NCBI RefSeq assembly: GCF_000003605.2
Contig: NW_003120921.1
Coordinates: 409,868-457,815 of the forward strand
Source of the DNA: Saccoglossus kowalevskii
Lineage: Eukaryota > Hemichordata > Enteropneusta > Harrimaniidae
Direction of reading: 5' to 3'
Length of the DNA: 47,948 nucleotides
Under the pieces are notes generated by a model. It ran no database searches. It was not told the origin of the DNA and saw nothing but the letters and a program-made list of their open reading frames with translations. Shown in pieces: positions 24,801 to 35,305 of this stretch (its first letter is position 1; each line of letters opens with the position of its first letter). Made by a program: the position numbers and the translations under genes.

Positions 24801-27622
24801 TATAACATTACAATCACATATACAATGATACTTGTTCAACATTTTAAATACGCGTCTATGACGTTTGTTCTAGACAATTACGTATTTAGACCAAAGATTT
24901 GTTTATACAATTCTGGTCCGCAATCTGCTCCAGTCTGAAATATTATCATCTAAATATTATAGCATTAAGTCTTTTACTCTCAAGTCGATCTCCTTGTGGT
25001 GATGCTGGTATGTTGATCTTAGAATTTACCGAATTATTGTCTTGTCTGTACTTATGTATGCAGCGAATTAATTATTTTAATTACATTAATTAATAGTATT
25101 TACATAGGCGACAATGTTTGGTTCGATGTCACTTATATCCCAACCTTTAGTTGAGCTTAATGATTGTCGGTTAGCTTTGAAAACAAATGATCAATCAATT
25201 TCGAGGGTTATAGAATGTAACTTGGTACTGTGTCTGATTACATGTAATTTATATTACCAAACACCAGCGAACAGTTGACATTTTATTATCAATGTCAATT
25301 TTTCAGTTCAGGAAAAAAAATGTTGAGGAAAGCGAAAACGTCTGTGGCCTCATTCCATTAGTCACATTTAACCGAACTTTCGCCAAACCAAAATCCGACA
25401 ACGGGATGCAAACAACACTTACTACGTAAACGCCGTGGATCCGGAGTTACTCACCAGGGGAAAATCGGCACAATCAAGTTTTACCGTTTGAAGTCGATTA
25501 CTGTGCAGTTCTCCTAGTTGAATTCAAAATGTATTCACCGTAACACCGAATTGGCCATTAATTAATTAATATATAGACCTATTTATCTTTCCTATTTTAA
25601 TTAATTAGGTGTAAATATAAAATAGAGAAGTGTAATCCACAGAAAGTTTTAGCCACTAACGAATCAGCTGAAAGAATCGCAGAAGATATTGTGAAGTTGA
25701 TGGCAATACGAAATATACCATGCATGTATATTGCACTGCCGTCTTACGCTAAAGTAAGTATCTGCAGTAATGCAGTGTTGATGATTGGCTGCAGAAACGT
25801 CATCACAAAAGTTATCTCGTAAATGAGAGTTGAGCCTCACAAATAAGTATAAGCAATAACGTTAAAACAGATTTATTAATTCGATATAATTGTTCCCTCA
25901 GTTTTATGAATAGATACTTTGATACATTCAACCTTAGAAATTAGGTATGATATGACTATGCACTCAACAGTCTCAATATTGGTTACAAACTCTACGAGTT
26001 ATTTTGGAAGACATGGATATTTTTTTACTAATAATGCTATATTCGCCACATTCAGTTATGTTGCATATGACCGTTCATCGGTGATGTCTTCAATTCCAGT
26101 GTAATATTAATATATGTTTATGTCATTAATTCAAATCTTTGGCTGGGCTGTTGTCGGCAACCTATAGCCCAGCTGTTCCATCAACCAGTGATCCATTAAA
26201 TTTTCAAGAGGTCGACAGCACTAAACTGCCGCATGGCAGCCCAAGGCATTGACCGTGGTATTGTTTAGGTGAAATAAAAAATGACCACCACAGCTAAATT
26301 GCCTAGACAGGTTACAGTTCATATCACAAACATCGGCGACTTACAAATCGTTTGATATTTTGTTATAAAAAAGAATGTTAAATATATTCATGCCAAGAAA
26401 AGTAGAAGACTTTGAAAAAAATCATGTCCAATTTACGTGAACTATTTACAGGACATTAAAAACCAGAAGTTGCTCAATGGCCTCGTCCTAAAAAACATAT
26501 GAATTGCTATTTACCGAATGTCACGCGTTTCATGCTGTTTTGAAGCTTCTTGGTGACGTTAATGTTGTTTGTGTGCTAAGAAGTAGAACTTCATAATGTC
26601 AAACTGAAATGGTGTTTTTTTTTTATTTTCACTTAGAATTATAAACATATTTTTGAAAAGAAAATGTCCAACGTTTACACCAGAAGAGATATAATGCAGA
26701 GTAATTCGTCTTTGTTGGCGGATATCGCACGTGACAGTTATATAATGTCACTATTGGAACAAGAATTGTGCATACGTAAGCTTTTTATATATTTGCTTGT
26801 TTATTATATGGCACGCCCTCTAAAGACAATGTGCGTATGTGGATGCAAATGACTCTATTAACGTCGTTTATACTGATTTGATGTGTGGTCGTCCGTTACT
26901 AAAAAAAGATTACGTTTCAAAAGATTGTCTAAATTCTGGATGACGAACGGCTACACAAGTTGACAAAGTCTATCGGAATGACATTTCTTACGTCACTGTG
27001 TCGTCAAGGTAGTTCTTCGTCGCTAGAGGGCGCTTACTGTATACTGTACACGCGCTAGTATATTTTAACTACTGTCGAAGACTTTATTTTAGCTGGAATT
27101 AATTTTCGCTGAAAAGGCTTTTTGTGTGTTTTGTATGGAATGTATTTCCACTGATTTTTGATGAGTTGAATGTGAAATATAGGAAAAAAGTATATTCGCT
27201 GGATTTTATTTTCACTGAATCATTCCTTCACCGAAAATAATAAAGTATTCTACAGTATGTGAAGTAGAAAACTGACAAGAAGACACCATACCATACAAGG
27301 TAAAATCGATGTCTGCTACAAGAACAACGTTTAATCATCATCCATTGTTTCTATCAAATACTATATCTAACTAAATTATTTAAGATCTTCAAAAACAATC
27401 AAAGTAATTTACGGCTTCTCTTTAATTGCAATATGTATCCCACATTGTAGGAGTATAACGACATTCTTTATATGTTCTACAGGTTCCAAGCTATTTGTCG
27501 CATGGGTATTTTCATATTGGTCCCAAATGGTTGTTATGAAAAGAGAGATAATTTCAGCAGAATCGATCAACATAAAGGAACTAGCAGGCTGGGACACAGA
27601 ACATTTACATTTAGTGAAATGA
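21838..27622 (+). CDS. O-fucosyltransferase-like type II membrane protein, copy 1
   Basis: Five exons join in frame: 21838-22143, 24063-24733, 25609-25753, 26637-26775 and 27483-27622 (TGA), giving 466 aa. All introns are GT-AG. A short N-tail precedes a membrane anchor (residues about 11-30, LLVSLLFVSTVFYCAIYIAG), then a variable stem with N-glycosylation sequons (NSTK, NASL), then the catalytic region. GPNFNYLHFR (136-145) with ALYTNRT matches the start of the GDP-fucose O-fucosyltransferase fold. ALHFR (316-320) matches its conserved HxR motif. LLEQELC and FVAWVFSYWSQMVVMKR near the C-terminus match the last motif. From the family it should transfer fucose from GDP-fucose to protein or glycan in the ER or Golgi; the acceptor is unknown. 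The start at 21838 is preferred over 21721 because copy 2 has an in-frame stop shortly upstream of its equivalent ATG. Confidence 0.82.
22144..22863. other. Copy 1 intron 1, 5' part
   Basis: No exon seen. Confidence 0.5.
22864..23003. mobile_element. Small MITE with GGCGGAT ends
   Basis: The left end CATTGGCGGATTTAG (22864-22878) and the right end CTAGATCCGCCCCTG (22989-23003) are inverted copies with 12 of 15 bases matching. The 140-bp interior is rich in G and C and reads spuriously as LGFWKRGP on the minus strand. As I recall, similar GGGGCGGATC-ended repeats are widespread in invertebrate genomes. It lies in intron 1 of fucosyltransferase-like copy 1. Confidence 0.55.
23004..24062. other. 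Copy 1 intron 1, 3' part
   Basis: It contains a run of 13 G at 23216-23228. It also has a stretch (23385-23931) that is unusually open on both strands. The minus strand runs in one frame from 23906 to 23385 with a single stop; the plus strand has a 150-codon frame. Neither protein is recognised; decayed transposon sequence is the likeliest source. Confidence 0.4.
24734..25608. other. Copy 1 intron 2
   Basis: AT-rich intron, no internal feature recognised. Confidence 0.6.
25754..26636. other. Copy 1 intron 3
   Basis: Mostly featureless. GCTGGGCT and AGCCCAGC around 26143-26172 form a short hairpin. Confidence 0.55.
27070..27257. mobile_element. MITE, TACTGTAAAA family, copy b
   Basis: The left end TACTGTCGAAGACTTTATTT mirrors the right end AATAAAGTATTCTACAGTA. 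The interior (TTTTGTATGGAATG, GAGTTGAATGTGAAATATAGG) is the reverse complement of the interiors at 39451 and 43764, so this copy is inserted in the opposite direction. It lies in intron 4 of fucosyltransferase-like copy 1. Confidence 0.75.
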
Positions 27623-29199
27623 AAAGAAACAAATTACATCAATATCAGTTATTTGAAGAGTTCACAGTGACTTTATTTACCAACGTTTTTCGGGGTTGTC
27701 CTAGAATTCTTACTTTGAACTTGAAATGGACACCCCCGTGTTATGTTGTATCAAAAGATGTAACGCATCGATCGTTTCAAGAACGGACATCCCAGGCTTT
27801 GGTCTGTTAGCTGGAAACATAATCACAGCACTTCCTATGATCGGATATCCATGATATTACTAGTATGTCGCATAAATGATTAAAATTGACACTTGGAAGT
27901 GGGTAAAATTCGCCGTCCTGTTGATTTGGGGGAAGTTTATCAGGTGGTTTGCTTTTGCTGGACAATCTGCCACAGTTTCCACTATATTAAAACATGTTCA
28001 GTGATGACGATTCTCACTGTGTTTATGAATATTACAAGACTGTGAACACAAATATAGTATCGTCAAGAGTTGTTCGATATGCCTAAGTACACGTCCACTC
28101 AGACGCACGTGCTACATTGAGAATATAAATACATGTACATCCATGTTATAGTAAAGTAAATTACAATTTCGGAATTTAATGTGCACTGTATTGTAATAAT
28201 AATTTTGTATTGCCTGGAAATAATAAACATACATTTTTAATATAATAACACTTTTTCGAATATAAATGTACAGTTCTAGAATTTAATTTAATTTTTGAAA
28301 TACATGTATTTCCGTATTTTCGGTGAATATTCAACACCCGACCTGTCATAGTATATACGGGCAATTAATTGTCAATGCAAATTTGTATTTCCAATGCGAC
28401 AGTCTATTATAAGGCATTCATTGGTCTACATCACGACTGGCTAACACATACATGTCTGGGTTGAGACTCAATAAATGAATCCTGTAATTATATAATTCGG
28501 GCACGTCTGGATCTAAATGAAACCCCTTCCCCCACGCGCGACCCGGGCTATATTTCTAACTGATCTTTTTTTATTCGATCAATGTTTGTAGGACCTTATT
28601 TTCTGGTTGACTGTCAATTTGCTTTCAAATTTATCACTATATCCACATCGTTACATTAATAATTGGGCGTTACTACAGTTATTTTAATGATTTATTACAA
28701 ATTTTATGAATTTTATTAAGGTTAATATTTTATTAACAGAGCACACAATAATATGATTCATAATGGTGCGTATACTGAAATTCAAATGCAAGTGACTTTG
28801 GTATTCTTTGAATATATAGTCGAACACAAGCATTTCTGCACACACGCCTTCTACGGCCATAGAAGGCCGGTCGTAAGTGTTACATATGCTGGACTCTGAT
28901 GACAGACGCAGGAATTATATCTCTGTCAATTTTTAACAGAATATAAGTTTCCCATTTATTTTGGCGATATTATAATTTCGCTATATTTAATGCTCGAATT
29001 AAAATTCATATCGATTGATACATTGTAATAGAAAACTGACGAAAGTATTTACTTCTGAGCATCTACATTACACACTATTACAGTACTCCCAGCATATGAA
29101 ATATGCGTATGTCAGCTGCGGCATACATAATTCAGTTTTTGATAATCTCTTATTAATCTTTGGACAGTATGTACACGTTAATCATTGCGTATATTAACT
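27623..29199. other. Spacer between the tandem fucosyltransferase-like genes
   Basis: Holds the 3' UTR of copy 1 and the 5' region of copy 2. AATAAA at 28222-28227 is a possible polyadenylation signal. Just before the copy 2 ATG, ACAG then TATGTACAC (29168-29176) matches ACAG then TATGTACAC before the copy 1 ATG (21807-21819). This is consistent with a shared splice acceptor and a short 5' UTR segment. Confidence 0.45.
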
Positions 29200-32100
29200 A
29201 TGGGAACGTTGAACGCTACCGTCTCGCATCTCCTAGTGTCTTTACTATGCGTCTCTACTGTACTGTATTGTGCCATCTATTTGGGACTTGATCGAATAAA
29301 TTCCGACCATATAGAAGGCTTCGTCATCAAGAACGTAACAACGTATGAACTTGACGAAGTAGAGTTAACTACTGCCCCAGTTCGCGGAGTGACTGGCTTT
29401 GGGTATTCGCGTATTCGCAACAGCAGTGACACGACCAGTGACACACCTATGTTAATTTCAAGCACGATTACTGTCAACCATAGCTCGGTAAGGTACTTGC
29501 TCATAATGTGTAAATAAAAACAAAAACGCTACTCGCCAGAGCTTTGAATTACTGTCGTATATCTACTATATATACTAATTTTCTTCTACTTTATTTCAAA
29601 GATTACTGTCAGCTACCATCGAAACAAGCATGATATGAATCATGTACATATTAATCAAATGAAAAAGAAGTATATCTTACCCATTCATCACTTTGTAAGT
29701 GGTCCCAATTTCCACTACCTGCATTTCAGAATGGCTCTCCTATTTGCCTTGTACACAAACAGGACCGTGGTTGAAAGTTGGTTCCTTATTCATTTCAGTC
29801 AAAAAAAATCGCTGGGTTGGAGGTTTTTAAATGAAACATTTGATATTGACAGTCTGAGGAATTTACTTGACGTGGCGTACATAGATGAATTCAAACGTGA
29901 ATGCAACAACACTGTAGATATGGTTATTATGTGGCCCTCAGATCGGCCTAACCTTGAGTTGAATTATAATAAATATGAACAACTTTTCGCGGATTTGCAT
30001 CAAATAAACCTGCCAGTGCTGTCTAAAGCAGTTATCTCATCGAACATCAGTCATATAATGACACGTCTAAAAAATGTACACTGTGCCGCAATGTATTACC
30101 CATGGGACTTTGCAAAGTTTACATTTCCACAAAAGGATAATCTGCTTCGGAAAATTGACATTCACCTTTCACGAACTATTTCAATGCAACACATGGCTGA
30201 CTTGGTTACTAAAATAATCTGTGACGGTCGTCCGTATTTGGCATTGCACTTCAGGGCGAAGGCAGAGGAATGGTAAGAATGGATTTACTTTATATATATT
30301 ACAGTACGCCCCCTCCCCGCCCCGTGTAATGCACATGTGCTTTGAACACATGCATCTGATGAATCGACATTAACTTATCAATATATCGGATCTCGATCTT
30401 AAATGTAAATATTATATATATAATATAATGATTTCAATAAAAAGTAAGCTCAAGTTCAAAATGGTGACCTCGTGTGCAGGTGGTAATGTGGCCTAGTTTT
30501 TTTTACTGGTGATCCATACCCAAAACTAAAACAGTTTTATTCTGTACAGTCAACGCGAGTGTTCCCATTCATCCCCATTGTGCCATGAGAATTGGTTAAT
30601 CTCTGAGACATGAATATGTGTAATGTGATGTAATGTAATGTAATGTAATGTAATGTAATGTAATGTAATGTAATGTAATGTAATGTTATGTAATGTTATG
30701 TTATGTTATGTCATGTTATACTGCATTCATTTTGTATTACTTGAATACAGTTGTTCATTTTTTAAATATTGTTTTGGCCTATACCTTTTTCACTGATATG
30801 CTCGTGAATATATATGTATAAAACATCCCATTTAACTTCTTAGTTGGGTACAATGTGTTCATATATCTTGATGATTGATTTGACCATAAATACAGTTTTG
30901 TATTAAACACAATTCAAGTATCTCTTCAAATTTGAAACCATACGGACCATTCATGTTATCTTTAGTAAAAATGAATGACCGCTACGCGCACTAGCGAAAG
31001 GTTACACGTTCTGTACAAATCACAACTCGGGGAGAAAAAGGTTTAGTCATACCCAGTGGTATTGGATTATGCTAATGGGAAGGCTAAACAAACCCAATTG
31101 ATGTTTAATGTTTCAAATTATCTATTTATTAGAACGGGTGCAAGCCGAAATATGGTATTCTCGAGAGCAAATATCCGGGCATTTTCACCACTTGGTGACC
31201 ACAACCGGTAAAAACAACAGTCGAAAACTCTTAAAAACAGTATAACAAGAATACGCCTACTTGTGCAACATATATAAATTTGGTTCGGGATTGTCACATA
31301 GTTGAGTCTGTGCTGTTTTCACCGGCTCTTCGACCGGCGTTTCACAGCAGCTTACACAGAGCCCATAAAATAGTAGTGTGGTGCACGTCTTGGCAACATA
31401 GAACGGTCTGTGACGTATCTCCACGCGGGGAATAGATTTATTTTCATCAAGTTGCGCAAGCGCGCACAGTGCATATTTGTCAGTATACTTCCAAAATTCA
31501 GCCAATGGAGAGGCTATAAACATTCCATATGATGAATCTTCCTAATCATGATTACACGTGATGTCGGCTTCCACTATGAAAGAAAGGGACATCGTTGATG
31601 CTGACAAAACATAAAGGGAGTTCCGTACAAAAATTGTATTGTATTGACGAAATTTTTGATTGATTATTCGGACTCATTGAATATCGTATGTCAGGTGATA
31701 ATAATGAAATTATTACTTTTTAATTTCTAATTAGGTGTAAGTATAATATGGTAGAGTGCGATCCGGAGAAAATTATGGGAACTGAAGAATCTGCTGAACG
31801 TGTATCAGAAGATATTGTGAACTTGATGGAGACACGGAACATATCGTGCATGTATATCGCACTTCCACCATTTGCAAGAGTAAGTGAATTAATATATGCA
31901 TTATTAAATATACAGCCTAATAACAAATAGTTTACATTAATACTTCCATCATATATTTGCATTATGCAATTATATGCATTGGTTATTGGGATTTGAATCA
32001 CTAACTAATTTGTTAATATTCTTCGGTTTTGTGTGACATTTCTCCAGAGATATGCATTATTTATTTATTATTTTTTCTTTTCAGAAATATAAATATGTGT

Positions 32101-33378
32101 TTCAAAAGCGCATTCCTAACATTTTCACACGGGAAGATGTAAGGAAAAATAGTCCATTGCTGGTCACAGATGCCATGCGTGACAACTACAATATATCACT
32201 CTTAGAACAGGAATTATGTATACGTAAGCTTTTTCTCTTTTATCTATGTGCGTGTGTTAAAATGTTTGCTATGTTATGCGATGGTAGATCATAATCTGTA
32301 CATCCCTGGTTAACATCAACTGTGAGTGTACTATTCATCATAATGTTCTGGGTTTAATTAAACATAGATGAATTGGTATTCGTTATTATAATGCATTCTG
32401 ACAAACAAAGTGATTCAAACGCTATATTCAAACGTTTATTCAAAAAAGACATCAAACAGGAATATTATTTACAACAGTTAACTGATAGTCAAGCAGTTCT
32501 AACAATGAGCAAATTTAGAAATAGCTGCCATCAACTGTACATAGAAGTGGGTAGACGCACAAAACCAAAAATTCAAAACAGGAAATGTGACAAATGTAAC
32601 ATGATTGAGGATGAAATCCATTTCATCACTGAGTGTGATCTCTATACAGAAAATAGACAAGAATTATATAGTCTATTCTCCAATCCACATTTCAAAAATT
32701 ACAACAACAAAGATCAATTTATACACATTTTATGTCTACTCGGGTTATTAAATTACATACAGAAAGCTTACAAAACAAGAAAAGAAAAGGTGATAATTAA
32801 TTAATGTATTGTTGTGCTATATTTTCAGTGTGATTTAGTTGTTGTTTATTTGAAGTCTATTATTGTATTGTATGTGTGGTTTAATTGTAGCTTATTTTAA
32901 AAAGCTTTAATACAGCAATTACCAAAACTGAAATGTCAGATTTCATTAAGAATGTAATAAAGCATTATTCTATTTTATTCTATTCTATAGACCAAATCAT
33001 GACAATTGCGAATAACCAAGTATTTTGGGGAGCCACTAAGCTCAACCTACTTGTTGCATGACGGATATCTACTGTGACAATATTTATAATTTATGAACAA
33101 TACGATATAAATACGCCTTCCCCATGAAAGACTTGAATATAATTAGAGAGTACAAAGATATCAGTGCAGACATACTGCATCACTAATGTAGTAGAATGAA
33201 GATGTCTAACGGATTTCCTTATATGTTCTGCTAAACAGGTTCCAAGTTTTTCATCTCTTGGGTTTATTCATACTGGTCGCAAATGGTTGTTATGAAAAGG
33301 GACGTCATCTCAGCAGAATCGATCAACATAAAGCAACTCCCTGGCTGGGATACAAAGCATTTACATTTAGTCAAATGA
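29200..33378 (+). CDS. O-fucosyltransferase-like type II membrane protein, copy 2
   Basis: Five exons join in frame: 29200-29487, 29602-30272, 31735-31879, 32085-32223 and 33239-33378 (TGA), giving 460 aa. Exons 2-5 have exactly the lengths and phases of copy 1 (671, 145, 139, 140 nt); only exon 1, which encodes anchor and stem, differs in length. The anchor is LLVSLLCVSTVLYCAIYLG. The stem carries sequons (NVT, NSS). GPNFHYLHFR (130-139), ALHFR (310-314), LLEQELC and VYSYWSQMVVMKR keep the family motifs. An in-frame stop at 29179-29181 precedes the ATG, which fixes the start. The proteins are clearly homologous through the catalytic part while the stems have diverged strongly. Both copies look intact, so both may be active. 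The acceptor substrate is unknown. Confidence 0.82.
30273..31734. other. Copy 2 intron 2
   Basis: Longer than its counterpart in copy 1 (1462 against 875 bp). It contains the TAATG microsatellite. The rest shows no recognised feature. Confidence 0.6.
30621..30719. repeat. TAATG pentanucleotide microsatellite
   Basis: About 20 units of TAATG, drifting to TTATG and TCATG at the right end. It is in intron 2 of fucosyltransferase-like copy 2 and absent from the same intron of copy 1. Confidence 0.95.
32373..32990 (+). mobile_element. LINE 3' fragment with ATTCT tail
   Basis: An open frame at 32373-32804 ends in the C-terminal region typical of CR1/L2-like non-LTR retrotransposons. KFRNSCHQLYIEVGRRTKPK resembles KFRISSHxLxIExGRY, followed by a CxxC...H...C cluster (CDKCNMIEDEIHFITEC). 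After a short non-coding part, the element ends in AATAAAGC and (ATTCT)n at about 32956-32990, a usual LINE 3' end. It is 5'-truncated and lies in intron 4 of fucosyltransferase-like copy 2, on the same strand as the gene. Copy 1 lacks it. Confidence 0.8.
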
Positions 33379-35305
33379 AAAATAAGGAGGTCACAGTCGA
33401 TATAATACAAATAATACAACACACAAATAGGTTAATTGAAACCAAAAACAAAGAGAATCAGTCATCAGTTTTCTTCAAACGAGTATTTTCTCGTAATTCT
33501 ACCAGTTACCGTACACGAGCAGAACAGATCTGTTGGCGAGTGTAACTGTGATGAGTGTGATGGAATACACAAAGACTACTCCATGGAAATATCAACTATA
33601 TTGTGTTTAGTTTACCCAAAGCGTCTGGTTAATTAGTAACCATTTTATGCATATTATTTTCTTGTCCTAGCAGCTTTTAATTTTTTACTTAAATTACTGT
33701 ACTTTCTGTGCCAAAAATGATCCAAATGAGTATTTGTTTTTCATATTAAATTACTAATATTTTATGGGGATGATTTGAAACAATAAATAATTGATATAAT
33801 TTAATCGTAATTTCAAAGCTTCAAGCCAAATACTTGAATTTCCCGAATGATAATTTGAAATTTTACATAGTGAAATTTTACCAATATACAATGTTGAGCA
33901 TTGGATAAACTCAATTGTACTAATCGTTGTAATAAGAGTTTCAGCTGCAGTTAGAAAAAATAGCACTCAGGTGTCAATAAAATCGGTTTTCTGTGGGAAG
34001 AGGAAAGTTCTACGATCATGCTAGAGAGACGGGTTGCCTGGCAGGCCCAGTGTACTAGCTTTGCTACTAACAATGACGAAAAAATCATGGTCGTGCCGGC
34101 CAATATGGCAGGACTGTTGTTATCTGCCACTCAATTTTATGATCGAGTGTCTTGTCGACCACACTATTCCTCACCCCAGCCATAATTATCTTCTTGCTGC
34201 ACCAGAGCAACTGGGCAGGGCAGCTTCTCCACCAGTTGGCTTAACGTAAGGGATTGTTTTGTAATGCAAGCCAATACTAGAGATGAGTTGTCACATTAGA
34301 CTAGAACCTTATTCTTTTGTACCTAATCCAGTAAGCGAGCTGGCACTCTCTTAATGGCCATCATCTCAAGAATTAAACATTGAAGTCTTATGTCCAGCAG
34401 CCACTTGATACATTATTTTGGTAAATTCATTTGCCAAGTGCCTATTACACTGCCACAAGTGTTTCATTCATTGAAAGACTATTGCAGATTATATTCTACA
34501 TATGTGGAAAAAAGCTGGTTGTAGTTAGTTCAAGAAATGATGAACTTTGTTTTAAAAAAATCTTGAACTATCTGTATGAAGAACGCAAAATGCAAACCTA
34601 TGAGATAAATAATATATCCACCCAAGTTAATTTCATCTAGCCATGAAGTGTTTCTGTGATGTTAAATGATTGACAGAAAGACTACTCATTTCAATATCTT
34701 TATTGCTACCGTACTGATGAACAGATGGATTCTGGATTCCCACATTTTTTTCTACTAGATGTTTATCTCCATCAGAAATATCAAAATAAGTTTGACGATA
34801 TTTGAAAAAAAATATACTAAGTTATTTAGAACTCATTTTTATAGAAAAGTACAGGTGCTTTGAGGAAAATTGACATCAAATTGGAAACTGTTTCTTTCCA
34901 AAAAATACAAGTCATGATTAAATTCACTTGAAAAAGATACTCAAAATCAATTTATTTTTGAAATGGAAATTACACAAGAGTTCAAGTTGATTGCAATCAA
35001 TTAACATAAAAGACACTGTAAATATACAACGAACACAAACTAATAGAGAAGGCAACACTTTTATAATCATAAATAAGTATTGTATGCACGTACAAACTTT
35101 TTTATTTGGATTTACTTTTTGGGCTTATGATTGCATAATATAGTCGAAAAATATCTCTGTATTGTTCCAATAGTGTACATGCAGCAAGTTTTGTACATTT
35201 TGTTTTCAAGATACAATTTGAAAACCATGTACTTATAAAATATCTGTATGTATATAAATATAACTTAATGTAGTTTATTGAGCTGTGTTCAATCAAACAG
35301 TCTGT
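33379..35305. other. Intergenic between fucosyltransferase-like copy 2 and ERCC8
   Basis: The genes converge here, so it holds both 3' UTRs. AATAAA at 33782-33787 could serve copy 2. A somewhat GC-richer patch at 34020-34260 is open in places on both strands but has no recognisable protein. Confidence 0.45.
35101..35106 (-). terminator. Candidate ERCC8 polyadenylation signal
   Basis: TTTATT on the plus strand is AATAAA on the minus strand, about 200 nt after the ERCC8 stop codon. Confidence 0.4.

Noticed and set aside
33258-33545. 95-codon frame overlapping the last exon of fucosyltransferase-like copy 2
   Set aside because: It is in a different frame from the exon that continues the catalytic protein to its TGA at 33378; copy 1 shows the same true frame.
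34034-34249. 71-codon frame in a GC-richer patch between the converging genes
   Set aside because: No recognisable protein, no splice context, and the other frames are equally plausible.
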